From assembly GCF_030766825.1 (NCBI RefSeq), contig NZ_JASFDV010000009.1, positions 1 through 64,000 of the forward strand: a stretch of 64,000 bases of DNA, in the 5' to 3' direction. This DNA is from Nocardiopsis sp. CC223A (lineage in GTDB: Bacteria > Actinomycetota > Actinomycetes > Streptosporangiales > Streptosporangiaceae). Positions 8,580-16,307 of this stretch are shown one piece after another (positions within the stretch are counted from its first letter, which is position 1; each line of letters opens with the position of its first letter). A model generated the notes under the pieces. The model was not told the origin of the DNA, made no database searches, and saw nothing but the letters and a program-made list of their open reading frames with translations. The translations under genes were made by a program, and so were the position numbers.

Positions 8580-9823
8580 GCGCGGGCGACCCGTTCCGGC
8601 GGCGGGAGGCGGCCGACCCCCGGGTCCCGGCTGCGGTCCCGGCGAGCAGCGGACCGCCGCCGCCCTCGCCCGACCACGCCGCCGCGCCCCGCCTGTACGG
8701 GCCCGGGGCCCGCCGGGACGTCCCGGGCCTGTACGCCCGGCTGCGCGCGCTCGGCCCGGTCGCCCCGGTCCTGTTGGAGGGGGGCGTCCCCGCCTGGTTC
8801 GTCTCCGGAGTGCGCGAACTGCGGCAGGTGATGGGCCGGCCCGAGTGGTTCTCCCGGGACCACCGCCGCTGGAACCTCTGGGACCGGGTCGGTCCCGATC
8901 ACCCGGTGCTGGAGCACATGACGGTCACGGTGCTGTTCGGCGAGGGCGGCGGTCGGGCCGACGCGATCGGCGAGGCCCTGGCCGCCGTCGAGGCGATCGA
9001 CCTGCGCGACCTGGCGCTGCGGGCCGCCCGGGAGCGCATCGACGTCCTCGCCGAGGCGGGCGGCGCGGACCTGGTCGCCGACTACGCCCGGCACGTCCCG
9101 GCCCGGGTGTTCACCCGCCTGTGCGGCCTGGCGAACGACCCGCCCCCGGCCGCGGACCTGTTCGCCGCGGCGGGCACCGGCCCCGGGGCCGTCCCGGCCC
9201 GCCGCCGCCTGCACGCCCGCCTCACGGAACTGGTCCTGGACCGCCGCCGCCTGCCGCGCGCCGACCCGCCGTCCCGGCTCGCCGCCCACCGGACACGGGC
9301 GGACCCGGAGGAGATCGCCCTGGACCTGCTGCTGATGCTGGTCCACGGCCAGGGCACCACCGCCGACTGGATCGCGAACGCCCTGCGCCTGGCCCTGGCC
9401 GGTGACGGCCCGGCGGCGGCGCTGGCCGCGGGGCGGACCACCGTCCCCGAGTTCCTCGAAGACACGCTGTGGCGGGACACCCCCGCCCGCAACACCGTCG
9501 GCCGCTGGGCGGTGCAGGACTGCGATCTGGGCGGCCGCCGGATCCGCCGCGGGGACCTGCTCGTGCTGGGGCTGGCGGCCGCGGGCTGCGACGCGCCGCG
9601 GACCGCACGGGAACGGCCCCGGATCTTCTTCGGCCACGGGGAACGGGGCTGCCCGCACCCCGCGCCCCGGGTCGCGGCGACCATCGCCGCGACCGCGGTG
9701 GAGGCCGCGCTGGAGAACCTGCCGGACCTGCGGGCGGTCCCGCCCGGACCGGATCGCAGGCCCTCACCGTGGGCGGGCGGCCCGGACCGCCTTCCGGCGG
9801 CCTTCGCACCGCGCCCGCGGTGA
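8576..9823 (+). CDS. cytochrome P450, CYP157/CvnE-like, lacking the ExxR motif
   Basis: This 415-residue P450-fold protein has a heme-ligand loop FGHGERGC at 352-359 with Cys359 as thiolate ligand. The I-helix carries GQGTT in place of the usual AGxDTT. At the K-helix, where ExxR is nearly universal, it reads Glu295-Asp-Thr-Leu-Trp299. Loss of ExxR with an E-x-x-L-W replacement is the known hallmark of the Streptomyces CYP157 family (EQSLW in CYP157C1), whose members are the CvnE proteins of conservons. The GTG start overlaps the upstream kinase stop. cvnB, cvnC and cvnD are absent. Catalytic activity is uncertain. Confidence 0.8.
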   Translation: MSAGDPFRRREAADPRVPAAVPASSGPPPPSPDHAAAPRLYGPGARRDVPGLYARLRALGPVAPVLLEGGVPAWFVSGVRELRQVMGRPEWFSRDHRRWNLWDRVGPDHPVLEHMTVTVLFGEGGGRADAIGEALAAVEAIDLRDLALRAARERIDVLAEAGGADLVADYARHVPARVFTRLCGLANDPPPAADLFAAAGTGPGAVPARRRLHARLTELVLDRRRLPRADPPSRLAAHRTRADPEEIALDLLLMLVHGQGTTADWIANALRLALAGDGPAAALAAGRTTVPEFLEDTLWRDTPARNTVGRWAVQDCDLGGRRIRRGDLLVLGLAAAGCDAPRTARERPRIFFGHGERGCPHPAPRVAATIAATAVEAALENLPDLRAVPPGPDRRPSPWAGGPDRLPAAFAPRPR

Positions 9824-9824
9824 T

Positions 9825-9865
9825 GCTCCGGTCCGCCCCCTGGGGAAGCGGGGGCGGACCGGAGC
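9825..9865. terminator. strong bidirectional hairpin terminator
   Basis: A perfect 16-bp stem (9825-9840 with 9850-9865) with a 9-nt loop lies between the convergent P450 and CU044_5270 genes. Confidence 0.75.
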
Positions 9866-9867
9866 GC

Positions 9868-10995
9868 TCACTCCCCGTACAGGTCCTGGTAGTCGACGGG
9901 CACCACCGGTTCGCCGATCTCCTGGACGAACCCGGCCTCCTCGTAGGCCACCCAGACCTCCTCATCGCCGCGGTGCTCGCTCAGCAGGGTGCCGGTCTCG
10001 GGGTCGATGATCCAGTAGGTCGCCATTTCCTTGTTCTGCGGGGCGAGCTGGTAGGGGACCTCGACCTTGTAGCCCGCCCTTCCGAGCGGGTCCTCGTCCG
10101 GCCCGATCAGCCGGAGCCCCTCCAGTTCCGCGGCCAGGGTGAAGAACGCCCCCCGGGTGTCGCTCCGCAGGGGACCGGTCACCACGTCCGAGAAGGCCCC
10201 GCTCAGGAACGCGTCGAATTCCGAATCCGGGACCTTGGCCGCGTCGCCGCCCTGCCCCGGGGTCCTCTGTAGGCCTTCGCGGATCAGGGTCTCCAGCTGT
10301 CCGGCGTCGCCGGGCAGTTCCATGAGGCCGGAGACGCCCAGGCCGAGCTGTCCGATCGTCTCCCCCCGGTAGGCGGTGCTCGCCGGGGTGGTGTGGTCCA
10401 GCTCGGGCGACCCCTCCTCCTCCCAGGCCCTCTGGTCCGCCTCACTGGGGAAGGAGGTCTCGGTGTGGATGTTGAGGTTGTTCAGAATCCGGAACTCGCC
10501 GCCCAGCTCCGTCCACCGTTCCTCGGTGAAGACCTGGTAGGCCGAGTAGCCCTGGCCCTCCCCCCCGACGGCCATCGAGTAGGCGGGGCGGTGGTTGCGG
10601 GTGCGCAGGTACCAGAAGTCACCCGGCTCCGGCTCCTCGGCCGCGGCGGACTCGGCGGCCGCCGCGAACAGCTCCCGCGCGTCCGCGTAGGCGGGGGCCT
10701 CCACACCGTTGTTCTGAACATCGGCGCCGCCCGGTTCGCCGGGGACCACGGACTGCCCGGGGGAGTGCACGAAGAGCACGGCGGCGACCGCGGCGGCGGT
10801 GGCCACCGCGCCCACCGTCACCGGGAGCCGCCAGCGGCGTTCTGCGGCGGCACGCAGGAACGCGCGCCGTCCACCCGCCGCCCTGGCCCGTTCCAGGACC
10901 CGCTCCCGGTTCGTCCGACTGAGTTCTTCGGCGCGCTCGCGCAGGGCCGCGGGCTCCAGCGCGGACACGGTGCCGAGGACGTCTTCCTGGATCAT
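9868..10995 (-). CDS. CU044_5270-family membrane-anchored protein (ECF sigma partner)
   Basis: This 375-residue protein has a cytoplasmic N-terminus (about 1-55), one membrane helix (about 57-78), and a large extracytoplasmic domain of the CU044_5270 type. The architecture, and its place directly after an ECF sigma gene with a 4-bp overlap, suggest it senses the outside and controls that sigma factor. It has no recognisable zinc-binding anti-sigma motif. ATG start at 10995 follows AGGAGGCACG. Function is inferred from context; the family itself is uncharacterised. Confidence 0.8.
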   Translation of the reverse strand: MIQEDVLGTVSALEPAALRERAEELSRTNRERVLERARAAGGRRAFLRAAAERRWRLPVTVGAVATAAAVAAVLFVHSPGQSVVPGEPGGADVQNNGVEAPAYADARELFAAAAESAAAEEPEPGDFWYLRTRNHRPAYSMAVGGEGQGYSAYQVFTEERWTELGGEFRILNNLNIHTETSFPSEADQRAWEEEGSPELDHTTPASTAYRGETIGQLGLGVSGLMELPGDAGQLETLIREGLQRTPGQGGDAAKVPDSEFDAFLSGAFSDVVTGPLRSDTRGAFFTLAAELEGLRLIGPDEDPLGRAGYKVEVPYQLAPQNKEMATYWIIDPETGTLLSEHRGDEEVWVAYEEAGFVQEIGEPVVPVDYQDLYGE

Positions 10996-11615
10996 CGTGC
11001 CTCCTGGTGCACGGTGCGGGCGATCGGGTGGTCGGGGGTGCGGGGGCCGGGCGGCCGTGGGCCGGGGGAGCGGTTCCCGTACCCCCGGCGGGCCGCGGAG
11101 CCCTCCAGGACCTCCAGTTCCTTGATCAGGGCGCGGCGGGCGCGGTGCAGGCGGACCGAGAAGGTCCCGGCCGAGCAGCCGACCACCCGGCCCGCCTCGG
11201 CGGGGGAGAGCCCGTGCCAGGCGACGAGGGTCAGCGCCTCCACGTGCTTCTCGGACAGTTCGCTCAGGGCCCGGACGGCGCTCTCGCGCAGCACGAACCG
11301 CTCGGCGACGTCCCAGTCCTGCTCGTCGCGCCGGTCGGCCAGCTCGGCCAGCCGTCTCAGCAGGGTCTCCCGGCGCATCCGTGCGCCGTACTGCTTGCGC
11401 AGCAGGTTGCGGGCCACGCCCAACAGCCAGGGCAGCGGAGGGTCCGGGATGGCGGACAGCTTGCGCCAGGCGATCACGAACGTCTCGCTCGCCACCTCCT
11501 CGGCCACGGTCTCGTCCGCACGCAGGAGACAGAACGCCAGGATCCTGGCGTGATAGCGGTCATAGAGGTCCGCCAACCGGTCGGTGGGCGGGGCATCGGC
11601 CCTGTCGGTCCTCAT
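10992..11615 (-). CDS. ECF-type RNA polymerase sigma factor
   Basis: This 207-residue sigma-70 family protein is of the extracytoplasmic-function group. Region 2 (about 14-80) contains YDRYHARILAF and the promoter-melting segment around ETFVIAWRKL. Region 4 (about 115-165) contains the helix-turn-helix LSPAEAGRVVGCSAGTFSVR. A proline/arginine-rich tail follows. It is the first gene of a two-gene unit with the CU044_5270-family protein, which probably acts as its regulator. ATG start at 11615 follows AAGGAGACCG. The regulon cannot be inferred from this window. Confidence 0.9.
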   Translation of the reverse strand: MRTDRADAPPTDRLADLYDRYHARILAFCLLRADETVAEEVASETFVIAWRKLSAIPDPPLPWLLGVARNLLRKQYGARMRRETLLRRLAELADRRDEQDWDVAERFVLRESAVRALSELSEKHVEALTLVAWHGLSPAEAGRVVGCSAGTFSVRLHRARRALIKELEVLEGSAARRGYGNRSPGPRPPGPRTPDHPIARTVHQEAR

Positions 11616-11815
11616 CGGTCTCCTTAGCCGTCATCGGACTCTCGGGGAAGTAGTCCCTCGCGGTGCGGAGGGGATTACCGCCGCCGGGACCCCCTTTCCT
11701 CTTTTTCGCCGATGCGTCCGAGAACGTTCGCTCCCCGCCCCCGGGGGCCGACCCGCCCGGGGGCGCACAGTGGCGCGACCGCTACCCCGAGCGACGCAGG
11801 GGGCGGGCGGCGAAC

Positions 11816-11976
11816 GTGCGGCACGGGGAAGCCGGGGTCGACGGCGTCCGCCTGCACGTCGCGGAGCAGGGGGCGGGCCGCCGGTGCCGCGCCTGCACGG
11901 GGTCCCCGAGGGCCGGTACCCCCGGCGGCACCGGTCCGCGGCGTCGGCCGGGATCCGGCCCGCCGCCGTGCGCGCC
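11816..11976 (+). pseudogene. decayed, frameshifted N-terminal fragment of an alpha/beta hydrolase
   Basis: In one frame from 11816 the DNA reads VRHGEAGVDGVRLHVAEQG. After a shift of one base in a G-run near 11865-11872 it continues GGPPVPRLHGVPEGRYPRRH and on to an RPAAVRA end. Joined, this follows the start of epoxide-hydrolase-like alpha/beta hydrolases (strand, HG oxyanion motif, PE, R-H). Only about 53 residues remain, and the nucleophile elbow and everything after it are missing, cut off at the sirtuin gene. No start codon with a ribosome-binding site is seen. I treat it as a relic. Confidence 0.65.
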
Positions 11977-11977
11977 C

Positions 11978-12823
11978 TCAGCGGGTGTAGGAGTCGGCCA
12001 GGGCGGTGAGCACCTCCGAGCAGCCCGCGTCCACGGTGAGGTCGGCCAGCGCGTCGCCGCGGGTGGCGCCCCGGTTGACGATGACGATCGGCAGGTGGCG
12101 GTCGGCGGCGGCCTTGACGAACCGCCGCCCCGACAGGACGGTCAGCGACGAGCCGACGACCAGGAGCGCGGCGGCCTCCTCCACCAGCCGGTAGCCGCGG
12201 CGGACCCGCGCGGGCGGCACGTTCTCGCCGAAGTACACGATGTCGGGCTTGAGCATGCCGCCGCAGTCGGCGCAGTCGGCCACCCGGAAGTCCTCGGTGG
12301 CCGACAGCGCCGCGTCGGCGTCGGGGGCGATCTCGACGTCGTCCACCCCGCCGGTGAAGCCGGGGTTGAGCGCGGTCAGCCGTTCGGCCAGCCGGTCGCG
12401 GGGGACCACGGCGGCGCACCCCAGGCACACCACCCGGTCGTAGCGGCCGTGCAGGTCGATCACGGAGCGGCTGCCCGCCGCCTCGTGCAGGGTGTCCACG
12501 TTCTGGGTGATGACCGCCGAGACGACCCCGGCGGCCTCCAGCCGGGCCAGCGCGCGATGGCCGTCGTTGGGCCGGGTGCGGTGCACGTGCCGCCAGCCGA
12601 CGTGGTTGCGCGCCCAGTAGTGGCGGCGGAAGGCCGGGTCGCCGACGAACTGCTGGTACGTCATGGGGGTGCGGGGCGGCGAGCCGGGCCCGCGGTAGTC
12701 GGGGATGCCCGAGTCGGTGGAGATGCCGGCCCCGGTCAGGGCCAGGACGGGGCCGTCGCCCAGGACCTTGCGGATCCGGTCGGCCGCGGTCGCGGGATCG
12801 GGCGTCGCGAGTGCGTTCGTCAC
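11978..12823 (-). CDS. Sir2-family NAD-dependent protein deacylase (sirtuin)
   Basis: This 281-residue class III deacylase removes acyl groups from lysines using NAD+. Visible features are the NAD-binding GAGIS at 31-35 with DSGIPDYRG, QNVD at 107-110, catalytic His125 in DLHG, and a zinc ribbon of Cys133-x2-Cys136 and Cys184-x2-Cys187. VGSSL and IVNRG complete the Rossmann pattern. Length matches bacterial sirtuins with a normal zinc domain. The start is the GTG at 12823, which has a weak ribosome-binding site. It stands alone; substrates are unknown. Confidence 0.93.
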   Translation of the reverse strand: MTNALATPDPATAADRIRKVLGDGPVLALTGAGISTDSGIPDYRGPGSPPRTPMTYQQFVGDPAFRRHYWARNHVGWRHVHRTRPNDGHRALARLEAAGVVSAVITQNVDTLHEAAGSRSVIDLHGRYDRVVCLGCAAVVPRDRLAERLTALNPGFTGGVDDVEIAPDADAALSATEDFRVADCADCGGMLKPDIVYFGENVPPARVRRGYRLVEEAAALLVVGSSLTVLSGRRFVKAAADRHLPIVIVNRGATRGDALADLTVDAGCSEVLTALADSYTR

Positions 12824-12872
12824 GTCTTCGAGGGTAGGCGCCGCACCCGCCGGGAGCGATGCCCCCTCGCCC

Positions 12873-13268
12873 TCACCCGGCGGCCGCGGCCTCCGCGCGG
12901 ATGCGGTCGAACTGCGCGTTCATGGCGTCGGCCAGCGCCTGTAGGCCCGACAGCGGGCGGACCATCACGGTGAAGGCGTCGATCCGGCCGTCGTCGGCGT
13001 AGTGGAGCAGGTCGCAGCCCTCCACCTCCCGGCCCGACACCGTGGCCCGGAACCGCAGCACGTGCTCGCGGCCGTCGGCGGAGGTGTACTCGCCGACGTA
13101 GCGGAAGTCCTCGAACACCCGCAGCACCGCGCGCAGGACGGCGGCGGTGACGGCCTTGCCGTGGTACGGCTTGAACGCGACGGGGCTGGTGAAGACGACG
13201 TCGTCGGCGAGCAGGTCGGCGACGGCGTCGGAGTCCCGGGCCTCGACGGCCTCTCGGAAGGTCCCCAC
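12873..13268 (-). CDS. SnoaL-like / NTF2-fold protein
   Basis: This protein of about 131 residues has the cone-shaped alpha+beta NTF2 pattern. An N-terminal helix with FREAVEARDSDAVADLLADDVVF is followed by strands ending in DGRIDAFTVMVRP. Such proteins are small-molecule isomerases, hydrolases or binding proteins, and the sequence does not tell which. I prefer the GTG at 13268, which lies 8 nt after AAGGAG, over the GTG at 13277, which is too close to it. It diverges from a PadR regulator across about 140 bp and is probably its target. Confidence 0.75.
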   Translation of the reverse strand: MGTFREAVEARDSDAVADLLADDVVFTSPVAFKPYHGKAVTAAVLRAVLRVFEDFRYVGEYTSADGREHVLRFRATVSGREVEGCDLLHYADDGRIDAFTVMVRPLSGLQALADAMNAQFDRIRAEAAAAG

Positions 13269-13362
13269 AGCGCACACTCCTTATTCAAAAAATTGATTAG
13301 GTGTGCAGGAGGCTAACAGGCCGGGGGCGTCCTGTACACGGATGCAGTGCTGAACGAAGTGA

Positions 13363-13370
13363 TTGATCAA
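13363..13370. promoter_or_regulatory. possible PadR operator half-palindrome
   Basis: TTGATCAA is a perfect 8-bp palindrome 39 bp ahead of the PadR start. A related ATTGATTAG lies at 13292-13300 near the SnoaL start, so the pair may serve both divergent promoters. The match is short and could be chance. Confidence 0.35.
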
Positions 13371-13409
13371 CGATGCGACCATCGGCGGAGTCGGCGCTAC
13401 AGTGACCGG

Positions 13410-13970
13410 ATGGCACTGCGCAACGCCGTCATGGCCGCCCTGCTGGAGGGGCCGGCCTCCGGGTACGACCTGACGAAGATCTTCGACTCCTCGGTGGGCA
13501 ACTTCTGGATGGCCACCCCCCAGCAGATCTACCGTGAGCTGGAGCGGATGCAGGGCGAGGACCTCATCGAGGCGACCGTGGTCCGCCAGGAGCGCAGACC
13601 CGACAAACGCGTCTTCGCCCTCACCGAACGCGGGCGCGAGGAGCTGCGGGCCTTCACCGCCCGCCCGCCGCGGCACCTCGCCGTACGCGACGAGCTCATG
13701 GTCCAGGTGCAGGCGGTGGACGCGGGCGACGCCGACGCGGTGCGCACCGCCGTCACCGAGCGCACCGCCTGGTCCAGCGCCCGCCTGGGCCACTACCTGC
13801 GTCTGCGCGAGCGCCTGTCGGAGGGGCGCACCGAGGAGGAGCACCTGGCCCGGTCCGAGCGGATCGGCCCCTACCTCACCCTGCTCCGCGGCATCGCCCT
13901 GGAGGAGGAGAACCTGCGCTGGTACCGGCGGGTGCTGGAGGTCCTGGAGCGCCGCGCGGCCCCGCGCTGA
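13410..13970 (+). CDS. PadR-family transcriptional regulator
   Basis: This 186-residue regulator has an N-terminal winged helix (about 1-85) starting MALRNAVMAALLEGPASGYDL, the standard PadR opening, with KRVFALTERGREEL in the wing. A C-terminal helical dimerisation region (about 95-180) matches the Vir/PadR-s2 type. An earlier in-frame start at 13347 is possible, but the family alignment begins at the ATG at 13410, which has little ribosome-binding sequence and may be leaderless. It is divergent from the SnoaL-like gene, its likely target. Ligand unknown. Confidence 0.85.
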   Translation: MALRNAVMAALLEGPASGYDLTKIFDSSVGNFWMATPQQIYRELERMQGEDLIEATVVRQERRPDKRVFALTERGREELRAFTARPPRHLAVRDELMVQVQAVDAGDADAVRTAVTERTAWSSARLGHYLRLRERLSEGRTEEEHLARSERIGPYLTLLRGIALEEENLRWYRRVLEVLERRAAPR

Positions 13971-14012
13971 CCAACGGCGAAGCCCGTCGTGTCCGTGCTA
14001 TGACTGTGGGTC

Positions 14013-14540
14013 ATGGCCTTTGTGAGCGGACGGATCCCGCCCCGGCGCCGATGGGAGCACGCGGCCCTCGCGGGCGAGGTGGTCCTGATCGGTGTGCTGT
14101 ACTACCTCGTCCCCCTGGAGGGCACCGGACCGGCCTGGCAGCTGTGGCTGCGCTGGGCCGCGCTGAGCGTCGGGCTGTGCCTGATCGCCCTGTTGGTGGT
14201 CCGGGCGGCCCGGCTCCAGGCGCGCGAGGACCCGGCCGCCCTGCCCCTGCGCCCGCCGATCCTGCTCGCCGCCTGCGGGATCGCGCTCTTCGCCCTGGCC
14301 GACCACGGGGTGGCGCTGACCCGCCCCGGCGAGTTCACCGGGTTGGAGACCAGGACCGACGCCCTCTACTTCGCCCTCTCCACACTGGCCACCATCGGCT
14401 ACGGCGACATCCACGCCCAGGGCCAGTGGGCGCGCGCACTGCTCATCGCCCAGATGCTCTTCAACGCCGGGGTCATCGCGGCCGCGGTGCGCCTGGTGGC
14501 CGTGCGTCTGCGGGCGCGGGAACTCCCGGGCGGCGACTGA
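14013..14540 (+). CDS. two-pore-helix potassium channel family protein
   Basis: This 175-residue membrane protein has four hydrophobic stretches (about 20-40, 47-65, 85-100 and 138-160) and a perfect K+ selectivity filter TIGYGD at 127-132, preceded by the pore helix ALYFALSTLA. It belongs to the ion-channel (Ion_trans_2) family of K+ channels without a regulatory RCK domain. It ends one base before the convergent UBP zinc-finger gene, with no room for a terminator. Confidence 0.9.
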   Translation: MAFVSGRIPPRRRWEHAALAGEVVLIGVLYYLVPLEGTGPAWQLWLRWAALSVGLCLIALLVVRAARLQAREDPAALPLRPPILLAACGIALFALADHGVALTRPGEFTGLETRTDALYFALSTLATIGYGDIHAQGQWARALLIAQMLFNAGVIAAAVRLVAVRLRARELPGGD

Positions 14541-14541
14541 G

Positions 14542-14889
14542 TCAGCGGTGGAGCCGCCTCGTCCAGTCGGCGGGCACCCGGCCCTCCGGCCCCGGGGACG
14601 GCTGGTCCGCGGGGTGCGAGGTGGGCGCCGCCAGCTCCGGGCCGTTGCCGGTCTCCCGGCTGCGGAAGTCGTAGAACCACACCTCGCCGGGCTCGTAGCT
14701 CTGGATGAACGGGTGCCCGGTCTCCTCGAAGTGGCGGGTGGCGTGCCGGGCCGGGGAGCTGTCGCAGCAGCCCACGTGCCCGCAGGCCGCGCAGCGGCGC
14801 AGGTGGAACCACCAGCCGTCGGCGTCCAGGCACTCCTGGCAGCCGGGGCCGCTGGGCGGGACGGAGGTGTCGATCTCGGATTCGCTCAT
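14542..14889 (-). CDS. UBP-type zinc-finger protein
   Basis: This 115-residue protein is mostly a UBP (ZnF-UBP) zinc finger. The metal ligands fall in CQECLDADGWWFHLRRC, CGHVGCCD and the histidines of RHATRHFEETGHP, followed by the family's WFYDF end. In eukaryotes this fold binds ubiquitin tails. Bacterial stand-alone copies are common in actinobacteria and their role is unknown. ATG start at 14889. It is convergent with the K+ channel gene and 52 bp upstream of the SelW-like gene's end, so it is likely a separate transcript. Confidence 0.88.
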   Translation of the reverse strand: MSESEIDTSVPPSGPGCQECLDADGWWFHLRRCAACGHVGCCDSSPARHATRHFEETGHPFIQSYEPGEVWFYDFRSRETGNGPELAAPTSHPADQPSPGPEGRVPADWTRRLHR

Positions 14890-14941
14890 GGGCCCACGGT
14901 AGACGCCGGGCGCCCGTTCCGGCAGGACGCGGGGCGCCGTG

Positions 14942-15229
14942 TCAGTCGCCGCGCTCGGAATGGCCCAGCCGCCGGCCGGGGGCGATCCGGTCGCGGACCA
15001 GCCGCTTGATGTCGGCGGCGTCGGTGAAGGCGGCGTCGCTGCTGCGCGACCACACCGCCTCGCCGTCGACCCGCACCTCGAACACCCCGCCGGTCCCCGG
15101 GACCAGCGCGACCTCCCCCAGTTCCGCCTCGAACGTGGTGAGCAGTTCCTGGGCCATCCACGTCGCGCGCGGCAGCCAGCGGCAGCGCGTGCAGTACTCG
15201 ATCTCCAGGCGGGGCGTGTGTTCGGGCAT
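14942..15229 (-). CDS. SelT/SelW/SelH (Rdx) family thioredoxin-like protein
   Basis: This 95-residue protein has a CxxC redox motif near the N-terminus (EIEYCTRCRWLPRA), followed by the Rdx-family core with WMAQELLTTF and a GGVFEVRVDGE strand. Rdx proteins have a thioredoxin-like fold and are thought to reduce disulfides in partner proteins. In vertebrate SelW the first cysteine position is selenocysteine; here both are ordinary TGC cysteines. ATG start at 15229. Located directly before a TetR gene on the same strand, but no shared role is evident. Confidence 0.85.
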   Translation of the reverse strand: MPEHTPRLEIEYCTRCRWLPRATWMAQELLTTFEAELGEVALVPGTGGVFEVRVDGEAVWSRSSDAAFTDAADIKRLVRDRIAPGRRLGHSERGD

Positions 15230-15276
15230 GGGGCCAGTATGTCCGAACCGGTCGTGCGGTCCGCACCCCGGTCCCG

Positions 15277-15894
15277 TCACCGCGGGCCGACGCCGTCCAT
15301 CAGGTTCGCGACCAGGGCGGTCGCGAACTCCTCGGTGACCGGCTCGTCGGGGATGAGCAGCCGGTGGTAGACCGCCCCCCACAGCTGGTCGATGAGCACC
15401 CGCACGTCCACGTCCTCGCGGATCTGGCCGACCTCCTGTGCCCGGCGCAGCCGCTCGGCGGCCAAGGCGCGGCGCTGGGCGGAGTAGAGCCTGCGATAGG
15501 CGGCGGACAGCTCGGCGTCGGTCTGCGCCTCGCCGATCAGCTGGGTCAGGACGCGGCCCCCGGGGGTGCGCGTCATGATGTGGACGAAGGACCGCAGCTG
15601 CGCGAGGAGGTCGGCGCGCACGTCCCCGGTGTCGGGGAAGTCCAGCGCCGGTTCGACGGCGTGGAAGTAGCCGTCCAGAGCCAGTGCCCCCTTGGAGGGC
15701 CACCACTTGTGCAGGGTGGTCTTGCTGGCCCCCGCCAGCCGGGCCACCCGCTCGAAGGTCAGGCCGCCCAGGCCCTCCGCCATCAGGAGTTCCCCGACGG
15801 TGCGCAGCACGTCCGCGCGGACCTCGTCCGCGGGGCGGCGGCCCCGGCCGCGGGTGCCGCGCCGGGTGACCTCGGCGGTCGGCTCGTTCGTCAC
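15277..15894 (-). CDS. TetR-family transcriptional regulator
   Basis: This 205-residue repressor-type regulator has a TetR helix-turn-helix at about 25-70 (LTFERVARLAGASKTTLHKWW) and a C-terminal ligand domain of the TetR_C type ending in FATALVANLMDG. The start is the GTG at 15894 behind GAGGAGG with 4-nt spacing; an open frame continues upstream without coding character. It lies last in a same-strand series with a SnoaL-like gene, an SDR fragment and an SDR gene. It is the best candidate to bind the twin palindromes at 17293-17341 ahead of that SDR gene. Confidence 0.88.
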   Translation of the reverse strand: MTNEPTAEVTRRGTRGRGRRPADEVRADVLRTVGELLMAEGLGGLTFERVARLAGASKTTLHKWWPSKGALALDGYFHAVEPALDFPDTGDVRADLLAQLRSFVHIMTRTPGGRVLTQLIGEAQTDAELSAAYRRLYSAQRRALAAERLRRAQEVGQIREDVDVRVLIDQLWGAVYHRLLIPDEPVTEEFATALVANLMDGVGPR

Positions 15895-15961
15895 ACTTCC
15901 TCCTCGTTCGCCGGCGGCCGCCCCGCCCCGGGAGACCGGGGCGGGGCGGCACCGCACGACT

Positions 15962-16294
15962 CTATGCCGGGCTGATGCGCAGGCTCGCGATGCGGCCGCC
16001 GCGCGGGCGGGAGGTCATCGGCCCGGTGCCGTTGCAGCCGTCCCCGGTCACGGTGAGCACCACGACGTGGCTGTCGGGATCGGGCCCGGGACCGGCGGAG
16101 ACGACCTCGAAGTGCGACCGCTTCCCGATGTGGTCGGTGCGGTCCCAGGAGCGCACCCCGTCGCGGCCGTGGAACTCCCGGCCCCGGTCGTTCAGGTGGG
16201 CGCCCTCGGTGAACGCGGCGGCGAAGGCCTCCGCGTCCCCGGCGTTGGTCGCCCCCACGAAGGCGCGGATCGGTGCGGGCAGGTCGGTGGGCAC
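15962..16294 (-). CDS. SnoaL-like / NTF2-fold protein (second copy type)
   Basis: This 110-residue NTF2-superfamily protein has the opening IRAFVGATNAGDAEAFAAAFTEGAHLNDRGREFHG and a D-x-x motif in the cavity region. It is not closely related to the SnoaL-like protein at 12873-13268. A binding or isomerase role in the SDR cluster is plausible but not shown. GTG start at 16294 follows GAGGGGAGAG. It lies 13 bp after the SDR fragment on the same strand, suggesting co-transcription. Confidence 0.75.
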   Translation of the reverse strand: MPTDLPAPIRAFVGATNAGDAEAFAAAFTEGAHLNDRGREFHGRDGVRSWDRTDHIGKRSHFEVVSAGPGPDPDSHVVVLTVTGDGCNGTGPMTSRPRGGRIASLRISPA

Positions 16295-16307
16295 GGGCTC
16301 TCCCCTC

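Noticed and set aside
14942..15229. Selenocysteine in the SelW-like protein
   Set aside because: Both positions of the CxxC motif are TGC codons; the only TGA is the terminal stop.
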